64,000 nucleotides of DNA from Eudromia elegans (Eukaryota > Chordata > Aves > Tinamiformes > Tinamidae): positions 896,711 to 960,710 of the forward strand of contig PTEX01000231.1 of NCBI GenBank assembly GCA_003342815.1, written 5' to 3'. Below the pieces are notes generated by a model. The model ran no database searches. It worked only from the letters and a program-made list of their open reading frames with translations, and had not been told where the DNA came from. The translations under genes were made by a program, and so were the position numbers. Shown one piece after another: positions 22,501 through 35,989 of this stretch. Position 1 is the stretch's first letter; every line of letters starts with the position of its first letter.

Positions 22501-23948
22501 TGAGTTTGAGAGAGCCTGAGTGCATGTTTAATACACCAAGTTTGGGCACATCACCACGTCTGCACCTGCAGGTAACATGGGCAAGGAGCTGTCTGTTGTC
22601 TGTCCTCACCGTCACCTCCCCATGGGTGGCTGCTTGGTGGAGCTGGCAGCCCCACTTGCAGCACCTGCAAAGCAACACGGGAAAGAATACGAGTGGCTCC
22701 ATCTCATAGGGCTGCATGGGTTGTCAGAAGCCAAAGGAGCAGAAAGTAAATGTGAATATTAGCAACGGAAGCGCAGAGCTGAAATCCTTGGTACTTGCCA
22801 TCTCTCCATGGGTTATCATGTATGCATGTTCAAACTGTTATGCTTTACAAAGGTAAAGACTCCTTTGGTTTCAAATATCCCAGAGTGGCCTAGAGTTTCT
22901 CCAATAAGAACCAAAATCAGATTTTTTATTTTTTTTTTCCAATGTAAAACTTCATGTTTGAAAAGTGTAGCTGTTTTTGTTCTTCCTCCACCAACCTGAG
23001 TTTTGCCCGCAGTGCAAGCTGCAGTCCTAGGAAGCAAATGCTGATAAACTGCTCTCAAGCAAAGCTCCCTGAGTGATGCTCCGAGCTGTATGAATTGACT
23101 CTAGCAGCAGTCCTGTCTGGCCCCAAACAAACACTTGCTGCACTGCAGAGTTTTGGATGGAAGAGCAGGAGAAGAAGGGAATGGAGCAGAGCTGGGTGCA
23201 TCCTAGGGGATTTTCCCATAAACTAAATGTTTCCTTGGGCAAGATTTAACCTGTTAACATTTTGTACTACTCAAGAGAGCTTGATTGCATCCACTGCACC
23301 ACTTCCTTGACTTGGCACACAACTCTTACTCTGCAGCCTGTTGCTCTGTGATGCAACCAGATGATAACACTATTTTTTTTTATAGCCCTATAGCATTTCT
23401 GGAAGAGGGATCCCCTATGGAGTCTGCTTGTGCCACTGCCTGAACCCCTCAACCCCTGCGTGATGTCGGGATGATCTTTTTGGACATGCAGAGCAAGGAT
23501 GCACGTAACAATTGCTGCAGCACTGCTGCTCAGGAGGAAAACTAGTTGGTTTAAGAAAGCCAACTTGCATATAAGGAATAACAGTACTGGGAACAAAGAC
23601 AGGACTGGGAAATGCCTCTGCTTTATGACTGACGCCTCCGCTTTGAGGTGGAGTTTGTGGGGCTTGTGCCAGACATCGCTACTCTGAATGTAAAACATGA
23701 AGAATTATGCATGGTGAATAATAAAGAAGAAGGATAAAGTGCAGCTGAGCATTAATTGAGGCTCACAGCTGAAGGGTAGGCTCAGTCCTTGGACAAACAA
23801 GGCGGGGGTATATTTTAGTGTGGCATGCATGAGAATTGGGTCTGGGATTCCTCCTCCTTTACAGTAAATGCCTGCCCTGAAGATAGAGCTGAGCTAGTCC
23901 TCTAGACTCCCCTTGCACTTAATAGAGGGAAAGGGACATTTCCAGGCG

Positions 23949-23999
23949 ATGATTCATCTCACTTATTTTAGACATCTGTGCTGCAGTGAGATGAATCAT
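23949..23999. repeat. Perfect 15-bp inverted repeat with 21-base spacer
   Basis: ATGATTCATCTCACT at 23949-23963 is exactly reverse-complementary to AGTGAGATGAATCAT at 23985-23999. The arms could fold into a hairpin in METTL24 intron 1 RNA. Pairing does not extend into the flanking bases. It could be a small palindromic element, the relic of a short DNA transposon, or chance. Confidence 0.9.
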
Positions 24000-26900
24000 G
24001 CCCTTTAAGAGCCTGCTCCGCTCATCTGTCTTGCCAAATAACTTAGCTTGGTGCCCTCGCAGTCCTCGACGCGTGTTCACCCCAGGCTCTCCTTTGGCGC
24101 CAGCCAGTTCGTTGCCTCTGAGAGCCAGCTTGGTGGTTCATGAGGGGTAATTTGCTGCAAGGACTGCTCCATGTGCTTGGTGTGAGCAAGAATATATCAG
24201 GTTTGGCCACCTCCACCTTCTGAGATCCCCCACGTCTCACTCCAAAACAGAGTCTGTTCAATGGCACCCTTCAAAAGAGGTGAACTTGGAGTATCCACAG
24301 CAAAGCCAGAGCGTCTGGAAATGAGGATATGTATGTCACTTGTTTCTATGGCTAGCAAATATTTATAGCTATTGATGGAGTTTATTACCACAAATGCTCT
24401 GTGTTCATGTTTGGTCCCCCTTCAAGTGTAAAAAGTTACGCTGTGCGGTTTAGCCAGTAGGTTTTATGTTCTCCCTGCTATTAAGATGTCTGATTGAGTT
24501 GACGAGTCTCTCATTTCTTCTTTGGGAGCAGTGGACATTTAAAATAGGGCAACAGGATTCCAAAATTGTCATTTCTAAACATGGCTAATACTGTTCTGTG
24601 TTTTAAAGGGTTACCAAAAAGGAAGGAGATGCAAAGGAGGGAAAAGATAAACAAGAGAAAATTAAAACATGAAAAACTTACTAATTCCCTTTCAAAAGTG
24701 AAATAGTGAGAGGGAGGAAAAAAAGGCAGATTCCTTGATGATTTAGGCTGCTTGTACAGTTCAAACTGTGTATTTGTTTTGGAAATAATTTCGTATTTGC
24801 ATTTCTCTGCTCAAGTTTATGCTAGGAGAGGCAGAAACTTTGCAGAGCTACAGTTTTACAGTTTTATATGGGCTATTTGATGAGCCCTCTGCATATGTTG
24901 CTTTCAAGTTAATATTATATTTTTCAAATGTTTAGAAGGACAAATTATACCATATGTATGATACAAATTATTAAGGGATTATCAGATGATTATCACATGA
25001 TTATTATGGATGTCTGGTGAGGGAGAAAATCTAGAAATAAGTGGTCTCTAGGGGATGATCACTACAGATTCCTGTCAGACTGGTCTGAAGGAAATGTCTG
25101 TCCATATACGTGAAATAGCTGGAAAAAAAATCGGACCTTCAGATGAATCACGTTTTTCTTAAGAAAACAAGGACATGGCTTTCTGATTTCCTCTGCTCTG
25201 TGCTTATCTACTAAACATTTAGACTTCATTATGGATACCATTTCTTTCGGTTTTTCTAACTTTCTTTTAGGGTGCCTGAGGTCAGTGCTTGATCAGTGCC
25301 TGCTTTCAAGCGGTTCTAAAGAAAGGTTTATCTTACAAGCAGTGTCTGCAAGTGAAACAGTATAGATATTGGAGCCCTGAGTTTCTCTAAAAGGACATTT
25401 TGAAGTGGACTTTCCATGTTCCAGTTGTTGTCCTCTCTTTATGTCACGGTATCAGGATACATCAGTGTTTGAGGAAATGCAGTTGTGGTATCTCACTGTC
25501 TGAGTCCTCACTGTGAGGAGACCGTGGGGACAGAGGCGGCCCCAGATGCAGGAAATTCAGGCCTTTTTTCTGTCTTCTTCTGCGTGATATTGGGGTGATA
25601 TTTCTGGACTTCAGCTGTCTAGTGTGAATCAAGAGATGTTAGAAACAGACCTCTCTCATTCATTTTATTGTACTTTCTTACTATAATTAATTTATTTTTA
25701 TTATAATCTATTCATCAGTGAATAGAAAAGGGCTGCTTAATAAGGAGCCAAGGGCAAATTGTGAAGTTTGAGAGGCTTGGCAAAAGTATTGCCCGGAATG
25801 AGGAGCTCGTGTCTGATGCCTGTTACAAATGTAACATTTGCAGAGACCTTTTGAATTTGAAGGACTGTGTGAAAAGTTGATCTCATCACTTTTTGTAGTG
25901 AAAGGGATTATTAAATCACTGGGATTTTCGTTGTCTTTCTTGTGTGAGTACTGACAGATTTTGCAGGTTACCGGTGGGAAAGCAGTCTATTACCATTAAA
26001 ATTTTAAGAACTTGAAAATAAGGCCCCATAGCTCTCTGATGCCTGGCTGTTAGTGGGGGAAAGAAAGGTCCTGGTTCGTGCGATTAATGGACACGTTAAT
26101 TGTGGCATCTGCTCCTTCTCCCTCAGCTCTGAGTGGTGCTACTGTGGCCTCCTTCTAGTCCCCTTGCTTAGGGAGGCACTTTGCTGCCAGGTAGCTTTGA
26201 TTCTCTGTGTTTTGCTTGCAAATGCCTTTTCAAGCACCTTCATTTTCATGTGAGCTCTCAAGCCTGTTGAAAGAGTGGCATTCCTGTCCACCTCCTGTAA
26301 GCTTAGGCAGCAAAAATGTGAACGCGTGATGCCCATTCAAGGCAAACTGCATTTGGCCATGGTCCTCTTTCATAATCTTGTTTGTCAGCTTTGCTTTTTC
26401 CTTCTGTCTTTCCTGTGTTCCTGTCTGCCATCTGAGAATTCCTGCGTCCCAGCAGCCTGTCTTCTTCCTGAGTGGTGCTCGCTGCCTCCCTCCTGCAGGC
26501 CTAGAGACCTGGGGCCATCCTGGCTGCACCTGAGCGCATCCCCTCTGGGCCTTGACTCCATCTCTCCCTAACTGATATTTTCTGTATGTTTTCCAGAGCT
26601 TCTTAGTAAAGTGAAGCCCGCTGGGAATCCCAAATGGATTTTTCTTTTTGTTTATTTGGTAGTTTGTTTGAAGTTGAAATGGTCTTATGAAAAAAACAAT
26701 AAAAAAGATGTTCTTTATGGAAACAGTGTCTAAGGGGAAGCTTGATCCTATCTGCCAAGCCACAGAGATGAGTTATGACACCCAAAGGCGAAGGGTCAGC
26801 AGAAACCAATCTTAAGTCAGTACAGCTTAACACTGTGCCTGTATTTATAGCTACTTGGGGGCACACGATAACACAGCCGCGCTTCCCAACGCGACGAGAG

Positions 26901-27717
26901 CCGGCAGAAACGCGGGCGGGAGGGCAGCGCAGATGGGAGCGCAGAGCCCTGTTGCTCTGCCAGCGCCTGTCTCCAAGACCTGTGCTGTCCCACTTTGTGT
27001 GTGTGGGAAGTGTTGCTCCAAAACCTGGCAGGATCCCCAGGTTTGGTGCGTTGGGCCTCGCTGGCAGCACAGAAAACACCCACTAAGCTGCTTCTCTTGG
27101 TTGGAAAATGGGGAGTCGGAGGGCTAAAGGCAACCATACTGGCACTTTTTTAGGAAAATAAAGAATTGGGATACCAGGGCTGTGGTAAACTAATAGAAGA
27201 AACCCAGAAGCTGTGCTTTAGAAAAAGGAAAGAGACTGTTCGCTGAGCTTTCCTGTGGTGATTGATCACTGTTTACAATACCAGGTCTTGTTGTCTTGTT
27301 TTGCTGGGTACTCAAGCAGAGTTGTGCAACAGATATAAAATTATTTTATGTTTTTAGGTCCCTGCTGGAGAATTTGGATATTCAGGTTTAGTTTTTCTTC
27401 AGGGTATTTACCTAAACCAGCACTTGCCTGGGTGTCCTAGAATAATGCTGAGGGTCAGTATTTCTGCATTTTTTTTCTGAATTAAGGACATATGCTTTCA
27501 AAGTTGATCAAGATAAATCACAGTAAGATGCTCTTTCACTGTAATTCAATCTCTGCTTTATTCTGCAATGACTTTCATGTGTAGAGAAGCCTTTAGAAAA
27601 CTTCACTTAAAAAATGAAATGTCCTTGTTTTGTTTTTATTTTAGCCCTTGCATTTTAAGTTTGTACTGAAAAATAAATAATATTCCTTTAACTGATTTTT
27701 TCCCCCCTCCTCTGCAG

Positions 27718-27816
27718 ACTATGAGATGGCACATTGATCTACAACCATGGGCAAGCCCAACTCCTTCCCTGAACTATGAGGCCTTGAGGTTCCTGAAGTA
27801 CATAAGCACTTCTCAG
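27718..27816 (+). CDS. METTL24: METTL24 exon 2 (putative methyltransferase)
   Basis: METTL24 is a vertebrate methyltransferase-like protein whose substrate is not established. It has an N-terminal signal or anchor and a C-terminal domain related to the FkbM-like SAM-dependent family. This 99-bp phase-0 exon (33 codons) lies between CTGCAG and a GTAGGT donor (27817). It encodes [21 protein letters not shown] and ends KYISTSQ, the conserved lead-in to the methyltransferase fold. It joins without a phase break to the exon at 31956. The four visible downstream exons make one 260-residue frame and lie between DDO and CDC40 as METTL24 does elsewhere. Regulation cannot be judged beyond the CpG-island promoter 14 kb upstream. 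Confidence 0.88.
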
Positions 27817-30800
27817 GTAGGTTCTCATTTCTGACTCTTTTTAGAAAATAATTTGCCTGATACAGCCTCTTTCCTCTCAGGTAAGAAATTAACCTTGCAA
27901 CAAGTTGTCATTGCAGTTGTTTGGAATATGCTTTATTTCCAAAGTTACTCAACTCAGCAGTGATGGTCAACATTGTGAGGGAGAGCTGCATATGGTAGCC
28001 CATACAAGGTGAGGGGCTCTGCAGTTTCCTCCCGCCATGTCCAGCTAGCAGCGAGCATGTGTTCCCAGGAGACACACACACAAACACATGTACACCCCAC
28101 ATATATACACAGCTGGCCACACACAGAAACACAGACAAAACTACAGCCCTCTCCACTTCCCCTCTCTGGCTGATCAGGGGGAAGGCCCATTAGTGGGAAA
28201 CGTTTGTGCAGCCCTCTTGTAGCCAGGCTGAGACACTCGGTCTGCTCAGCAGCTGCCCCAAGTCACCTCCCTTCTCCCAGTTGCTGGCAGTTGGACATAT
28301 GAGTCCCACAGCTCCCCTCCACATGCACACAGCATAGAGAGCCTCCAGGAGAATAGTTAGAAGCTTAATTCTATCTTGAATTAGAATTTTACTAAGAAGG
28401 TAGGATTCTCCAAAAGGTGCTGTGGAGACTGTGTCCCGTTGTCTCATCTTGATGATTTTCACAGCTAGACCAGGGGGCTCTTGGCTCTCCTGGATGGGGA
28501 CAGAGGCTCCATTTCCCTGGGGTGGGGATAGGGGCTCCGTTTCTCTGAGAGGGCTTTTAGGGTTCCCTGCCTGGTGTTGTGCCTCTGTGCTCCTTTGTGT
28601 GGTGATGTGGAGCCTGTAGGCGTTCATGGCTCTCCTCTGACAGTAGCCTGGGCATGGTGCTATTTGAGTTCCCTGCTTTCACCTTATTCCTCCCTGCTCC
28701 TCTCCATGTGGGCAGGCTACCTTTCCACCACATAACCTGACAAACGTGAATGTAAAGATCAGAACACCAGTTAGAAAGAATGTGTTATTTCCTTGCTTTC
28801 TATTTACAGAGGAGTTTGTGCCCTGACAGAAGTGCAGTACAGCAGAAATTCCAGGAATTGTTCCTCTCCCATTTTCTATTTCTCTGTCTGTGTGTGTCTC
28901 TCTCTTGTACAGAAACGTACTGAGCACCGTGTAGCAAAAGGACTGTGTATTCTACCACCTAACCTCTCAGTAATAGTGTGATAACCAAGTTCATTCCAGC
29001 TTAAAAAGGATGCATTTGAGGTTCACAGAAAAATGAGAAAAAGGCATTAGTCCCAAGCCTGGGCAAGGTTTCCCAATAGTACTAAAAGAATTCTGATTCT
29101 TTGAGAACAAAAAAAAAAAGGTGTCGATCTGAAAAACTTGTATTTTGAAGTGCTTTTTCAAAGGTATTACATCCAAATCTACCTTACAGTCACAGATGCT
29201 TCCATGGCACAAATATATGGAAGTCAGGTTATCATGTCTTAGTATGCATCTTAATATAGACATCACTTCCCCACACCTGTGTTTATACATACATTTTGTG
29301 TGATGAAGAATGAAAAAGGTACAGGGTGTCCTTACTTCTGACAAGACAGATACTTTTAAGTATTCCAGTCTGTGAGCCAGCAAACGTTTAATACAGATTT
29401 AACTGCACTATCTTTTACAGGAAAGAATAACAAGGCACCTCAAGTGTTTATGGCACTAATGTCCTTAACATAAATAAGGAACAGTAACACTAAAATGATG
29501 CTTTGTTGATGCAAAACTTTTAAGGCTGACATGGAAGAGTCAGTTGAAATACATCTAAAAACATGCTGCTGTGCCTATGGTATCGTAACTGAGAGACTAT
29601 CAGAGCATTCACTTATCCCCAGGCTTGTGGCTACCCTCAGCTAAATGTTCAGAAATGCGGAAGTGACGTTTTGGTCTCCATGTTCTGTGGTATGGAGGAA
29701 AACCAGAGGCTCTCTGACAGGAAAGAGGACTTGCAATGAGACAGGGATGTCTGTAGAGCTGCTTGTTTTCTAGCAGAGTAGACTGAGGTAGGGGCGTAAA
29801 GCTGAAAACCGCCTTCATCTCAGCAACTTAATAAACAGTGGCAGGTTCTCCTAAACACTAGTTGGGTCAAAACCTACAAGGACATCAATGAACAGAGATT
29901 TAGCACTCCTGACATACTAAAAGTTTCATTCCCAGAGTAGTGACCCTGGGGACAGGCATAAATGAAAAGAACAACAACAATAAAGGAAAAAGGAGAGAAA
30001 CCCTTGTCCCTGACATGGCATGATTACATGATTAACTTGTTACATGATTAACAGCTGACAAGATCACACTATGACTGGTAGAAGCATAAGAAGAAATGGG
30101 ATCCTGCTCACATAGGTGAGCATGGTATCTCCTTTCCTGTGTGTGCTGAGCAAGTGGCAGCTAATTACTGTGACTGTGCACAGCTGGTTTAGTTCAGCAA
30201 CACTCATCACATGGGTGGAAGGAGATGTCACCTCACTAGGCTTCACTGAGGGGTGAACCAAGGCTCTTTCAACACCAATGCCTAGCAATGAGAAGAAGTG
30301 TTAAAGTTTACTGTTGCCTGCACAAGAGCAATGTGCAGAAGAGCAGCCCAGGCCCTTGGCAGTGGGGCCAAAGGTGGAGTTCAGGTCTTCTGGTTTATGG
30401 TTATAGCTTTAGGTTATGGGTTTAGTAGCAAGAGCTGGTAACATTGCTACCAATTCTGAGAGTTGTAATTGCCCAAAACACTGTGAGTCAAGTAAGCACT
30501 AGGATGGCATGATCTTCTATTTTTCTGCAGAGAGCATGTTTTTCTGTCTTAAAATTAATCCTTGTTATTGCGAAGCCATTTATTCTTTGGTAGTTATAGA
30601 CAGAAGGGGTCTGCACTGGGGTGCAGTGCAAGTCATTGCTTAAAGCTTAGTGAATTTGGAGAGCAGCATGAAGAGATGCTGTATAAGCTTTTATGAATTT
30701 TCCCCTGGGAATTATGAGCTAAGCATGGGTAGGGAGGTTGTGCAGCAGGCAGCTCAGTGAATGTAATGCTCCAGATAATGATCTTTCAGAGCTTAAGCCT

Positions 30801-31955
30801 CTTTAAAAATGAGTTTTATTTACTTATTACAAGGCATGTGAACAGTGCCTACCACAGCAAAGACTGGATTCCAGTTTTCATTCTCACCCCCTGTGCATAA
30901 TTGTGCAGAAGCAGAAATTTCTGAAAAAAATATGTTCAGAAAGATCAAAAGATCTGTGTTTTTTTTTAGTTTGGCTAAAATAGAGAACTGAGCCTGAGAA
31001 GGAAGATGTGAGAATAGTCAGCTGAGGACTGGTATTTAACCTGGTTTTAGCCCTGCTGTTCTTTCCTCCTATTTTTTTGCTTTCTGGCAGTGCCAGCTCC
31101 TATCTGTGGCAGTTTCTGGGATCACAGCTGGTGCTGGGTTCAGAGAGCAGCTTTTCCTCATAAAGGCACTGTTGGGTGCCTATAATTCTTTGCAGTATTT
31201 GCTTTCATGTTTGCAGCTTAGCAGCCCATGCCCTGCAACTCCTAAATTTGATGTCCAGGTGTGCTTGGTTGGAAAAGCTGACTTGACCTTTTAGTCAAAT
31301 GATCTGGATGCTCTGTTATGTAAAAAGCATGCAGGTTCCCAATGAATTCACCTCTTTTTACTAGCTGCCTTCTTGTCCTTTGCTGTCTGGCTCATGATAT
31401 CTAAGACAGCACTGAAACACTTGTAGCGATTCCTCTGTTTAGTTAAGCACCTAATCCTTTCGTTATTGGATAGGGGATGTGTTTAAGTCATCATTAAATC
31501 CCTTTGGGAACTGAAATCTAAGGCACTTGAGGCCTAAGACCGTGTTGTGTATCACAGTGACACTGTCTTTTAAGTAAATGGTGAATCATAAGATTTTATT
31601 TTGACATGATGCAGGATGCAGAATCCAGTCCAAGGTTTGCAAGGAAAGGAAATACATATTTATACTGAAATAGCTTGCTCTCAGGAAAATTGATTTCAGG
31701 GTATAGTACTAATGTTTAATTACTTGCTGTTCAAACCGTGTTGCTTTCTAGGAGTTATATAAGCCTTAAATTTCACCAAGCAGAACACACAGACAAGGGG
31801 GTAAAAATCAAATCTCCATAGCTGCAGATCTGTCAATCAGATTTTAATTAAACCAGTTAACATTTTTCTTCTTTCAACTCTTATCCCCAAAAGACAAATT
31901 AAAAACAAATTAGTGTAATGACATATTAAAATGAAACCTCCTCTGATTTCAACAG
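27817..31955 (+). other. METTL24: METTL24 intron 2
   Basis: A 4.1-kb intron from GTAGGT to TTTCAACAG. It contains an impure CA-rich stretch (about 28071-28140), an A-run near 29109-29118 and an imperfect short repeat TACATGATTAAC (near 30025-30052). I see no transposon or other gene. Confidence 0.85.
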
Positions 31956-32095
31956 ATTTCATGCGGACACATGAACCTGAACAGCCTGACAGGGCACTCT
32001 GAAACGTCAAAGAAGCCCTGGTCGCTCTGCCTTGATGAGCGGTTCAGCCTCATTCATCGCATCAGAAACAAGCAATGTCGTCTCTATTCACTTGG
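31956..32095 (+). CDS. METTL24: METTL24 exon 3
   Basis: A 140-bp exon (46 codons plus 2 bases) with acceptor ACAG and a strong GTAAGT-type donor at 32096. It encodes KPWSLCLDERFSLIHRIR and KQCRLYSLG, leading into the SAM-binding loop. The Leu-Tyr-Ser-Leu-Gly strand is completed by the next exon, where the split GG|G codon continues as GLGNED. The stretch between ISCGHMNLNS and KPW is the least conserved-looking part of the protein, which is normal for the family linker. Confidence 0.93.
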
Positions 32096-35000
32096 GTAAG
32101 TGCTCTCTTTAACGTGCAGCAAATCATTTTGGGATACATTTTGGCCTCAGAAAGCCTTATAAGTGCAAAATAGACTGCAGTAATGCTGTGCTTTCAAAAT
32201 GTGGACTTTGCTAGGTGTGCTAAATGTGCTGCTGTAGGCTCTGTTTTTAGAGAAAAATCTTTCTCCATAAGGGTCTTCATTTTCTTTTATTTTTGTAGAA
32301 TCAGCATGAAAGCAAATTGCTTATTAGTGAGTGGTGGTTTGGGTAGAGGAAGATGGAAAATAATGAGATAAACTGAGGAGCATGCAGCATCTTCCCTGAG
32401 CAGAAATGTCTTGCATAATTGCTGGGTACTTCAGCAGCATTATTTATAAAGCTTCATTAGCAAAGTCGTACATCTCCATGTGAGAGTGTATTTGCTAAGC
32501 GCTCCAGGGTTGACATGTGCCAAAGTGATAATAATAAAGGCAGTGTGCTTTTATTTTAAGACGTTCATAGTGTGTATGATGTTTGTAACACTGGAGATCT
32601 TCACTTTTCATGGAACACAATAGTTAAACCACAAGTGTAGCTTGTTTTCCTGCTAATAATATGCTCTAGATCTTGAGAGGACAAGGTTCACTATCCAGAG
32701 TTCATCAAACCACTGGGCTTTTACTCCTGAGAGAGCAAGAGGCCCTCAGATATCACTCACCTATGGTGCTGAGTGGCAGAAAAGCAGTTGCTTTTTAGAG
32801 ACACAGGGGTCTGGACTTTTGCTGCTCAGCTGTAGTTCTGGTTCATTGCTTGAGACCCCTTCCAATAGTCAATGCGGAGAGGAAGGCACATTCAGGTGGA
32901 AATTCATCTAAGCTGAATAACCTTCTGGAGGTACCTATGACTTCCCTTGATTCAAGAGGGAGCCTAGGATAACATGGCTGCTGACTTTAGGTGTCTTGGT
33001 GAAGTGCACAAATCTGATGGAATAAATCTAGACCTTACCCTGCAAAGTACATAATTATTAATACTAGACCTGCACTGCAGTGTTAAAGTCCCTCTGTCCC
33101 TTTGATATGGGCCAGGCGTGGGCTGAGAAATGTGTTTCTGTTGAGGAAGACACAACGCAGAGCTTCTGTCAGCTGTGCAAGGGCAGATCTGGCACACAGC
33201 TGATGAGCACAAAGATGACTTGCTTGTGCTTTTTGAGCTGCTCCCAGCTGGTGAGTAGATGCCACATCAGTACTTTGTGTGTGCTGCTGTTTTTCGTATG
33301 GTACAGAGAGCCCAAATGCCAGATTTTCTGTTCTTAGCAGACATTGAAATTGATGGGAAAGTCAATCATCATGCACACATGTGCAATAAATATCCAGGAA
33401 TGATGTGGCTCATAAAGCAGCTAAAGAAATGAAAAGAGATATTTGGGGTTAAGGAAGAGTAGCCTCTAAGCCTTCAGATTCCTTTTGCTGCCTTTGGAGC
33501 TCGTTACAGCTTAATTCTTCTGTCAGACTGACTTCCTTTAGTTTATGGCAGGCAGAAAAGTAATTTTGTTCCGACTAAGACAAAAATCCCCTTTAAATGT
33601 TTCTGTTATCCTGTGCCCTTCATAAAGAGCAAAGGGAGAGCAGCTGCTTTCAGGGAGGAACATTCTCCGTGGAGAGGATGGAGTGAGCACAAATGTGAAA
33701 GTTCAGCGTGAGTGCTACTGCGAATCCTGAATTAAATCCCTACCTCGTTAAAAATTGAAGAAGACCTACTGCTTGTACTCTGCCTTCTTGAGGGCTGCAG
33801 AAGAGCTTGCAAGAGAATGGGGGTGAGCAGTGTCTGAAACCTCTGGAGGTTTTTTAGGTTAGTATTAGTTGCTTCCACTGCTGCGAGGCAGCAATATTTT
33901 TGCTTGAGGGACAGGATTTCCCAGTGTGACATGTACTTGCAATATGCAGTAGTGAGCTGTAGTTATTATTGCTAAATCTACTCAGATTAAACTAAGTCTG
34001 TAACAAACACAACAGGCAGGCGCCCAAGCTGGGATAATATAAATGAATAGGATTTCAGGAACTTAGCAGCTGAGGCTTTTAGTGTTCACTGTGAGACTGT
34101 GTAAAAGACCTTGCAGGAGGATGTAGGGTCCAAGCAGGGAAGACTTCCTTTCTGCCCCACTGCAGATCTGGTTATCTTCCTAGGAGAAGAGGAAAGCAGA
34201 GACACCAGGGAGAGAGCGGCCCCTCGGCATGGGTGGTTTTGCCCCTCTGCTCAGCAGCTGTCCCTGCACATTGACGTGGCGCCCGGTTCAGTGCGGGCTG
34301 CAGCCCAGTGTTTATTCCGAGCAGGAAACTCTGTTTACTGTGACCCTCGGCGAACCCTGTGAGCAGAGGCGGCCAAGGGACACGGCCGCCCATCTGCCCC
34401 GCTCTGCTGTGCTGTCTCCTGGTGGCCTGGCCTGCCCGGCCGCCTGGCAGCAGCGCCCGGGAGCGGGGCCCCTTCGCCACATGTCGTCTCTCCACCCTTC
34501 AGGGCTCACCTTCACTCCGCTGCCACGGCTGCGTGCCACTCCTGACTGTGTGGCCAAGATGGGTTGTCTTCTCTACCGCAAAAATAGGTCGGCATCCTAC
34601 TTGTTTTATATTTTACAGTTGCTAAAGTTTCCCCCACTGGTGGGGAAAGACCTTTCTAGACTTTTCTGACCTCAGTGGGCTTCTGCTGAGATCATAATCC
34701 TTTTAAAGCAGTGCAAAACCTTTGTCAGGAAAAAAATGGTTCACTTTTTTTTTTTTTTTTTCATGCTGCATTAGCACTTAGTACAGTCACATGTGAGCCT
34801 GCAGTTCTTTAGAATATAATTTTTTCTCATTAACAGTAGTTGTTGATTAACTCTCTCTTCCAGCATAAATGTGAGCTGTAGGCCAGGGAGGCAGAAGATA
34901 CACCAGCAACTTCCTTGCCTTCAATGATCTTTACCTGCTTGGCACCACCGTAAACCTCCCTTTGCAGCCACATTTGAATACAAATCTGCTTGGAGGCAGC

Positions 35001-35760
35001 GGGAATTTTGTTTGTGCCAAAAGCATCTGGCCCTCCGGAACAAATCAGTTGGAGCTGCTAGGAGGGTACCGCACATGCACGAATCCACCAGTCACTGATG
35101 CACTCGTCACTCTCGAATGCCTTAATTGTCCCAAACAATCCACATTTTGTTCATTTTTAGCCAGCTTCTCATTCCAAAGGGATTGCATTGCTCTTCATTC
35201 ATCTGTGTCCCATCTATAGAATGTCAAATGCAAGCAAGCGTTTCCATTCACTTCATTAACTTCTGAGCTTCTTTCCTAATATGTCCTGAGTGTATGAAAA
35301 GAAAACCATTCTCTTTTCGTCCTGTACATCTTTATAGGCTGAAATCATGTGAAATAAATTCATTCTTGAAAGCACATTGTTTTCGCATACGCTGTATCCT
35401 TTTCCTTTCCCAAGATGCCTGAAGAGGAAAGCTGCTGAGTGGAAGCTGTTCTCATAGGTGATACGATATAACACTATCCTAACTCCAAACTGTATGTTTT
35501 CTGAAAGCTTTTTTCGGAGTGTAGATTTCTTTTAGTTTACCAGTATGTCTCCAAGGAAATCATTCAGTACTGGTTTAGTACCGTATCCTAGTGCAGCATG
35601 GTTTCAAAAGTAGGCCAGTGTTCCTCCACTTGGCTTCCAAAATGAACTGGTAGAATTGCCCCCTCTTAACATGCCAAGGAGTCCTTGGGATCGTCAGCTT
35701 TTATTAATGCATTTTTTGCAGCTCCAGTAGTTATGCCTTTTTGTTTGCTTTATTTGGCAG
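32096..35760 (+). other. METTL24: METTL24 intron 3
   Basis: A 3.7-kb intron from GTAAGT to a T-rich tract and GGCAG. It is mainly AT-rich apart from a GC- and CpG-rich patch at about 34200-34560, where overlapping ORFs without domains occur on both strands. A T-run lies near 34746-34760. No transposon was recognised. Confidence 0.85.
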
Positions 35761-35989
35761 GCTAGGCAATGAGGACCACCAGTTTGAGGTGAACATGGCT
35801 AACAGTGGATGTGAAGTGCACCGCTTTGATCCCAGCATCAAGTCGGCGCACGTTCAGGAGGGACGGCACCTCTGGCATCACCGCCTCTCCATTGACTGGA
35901 GGGACCCTAATCCAGCTATTGCTGCTCATAAACTTCACAGCAACACAAAGAAGCTGGGCACGATATTGAATGAATTTGGACATCAGAAG
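35761..35989 (+). CDS. METTL24: METTL24 exon 4, SAM-binding core
   Basis: This 229-bp exon completes a Gly codon from the previous exon and ends in phase 0 before a GTCAGG donor (35990). It encodes [20 protein letters not shown] followed by HRFDPS. That matches the G-x-G-rich motif I of Rossmann methyltransferases and the acidic residue that contacts the SAM ribose. Then come [14 protein letters not shown] and [12 protein letters not shown]. Together these mark the start of the methyltransferase domain (Methyltransf_22 in domain databases, by family knowledge). Frame and splice sites are intact. Confidence 0.95.

Larger units (their letters stand above)
14241..27717 (+). other. METTL24: METTL24 intron 1
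   Basis: About 13.5 kb between the CpG island and the first fully visible METTL24 exon; the donor is unknown because of the gap. It is mostly AT-rich, with T-rich tracts at 14885-14965 and 15248-15275, one CR1 copy (16057-16505) and a 15-bp inverted repeat at 23949-23999. A small GC- and CpG-rich patch lies near 26870-26950. The ORFs (for example 17797-18237 +, 22319-22717 -, 23267-23698 -) have no recognised domains. The intron ends in a C/T tract and GCAG at 27714-27717. Confidence 0.7.
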
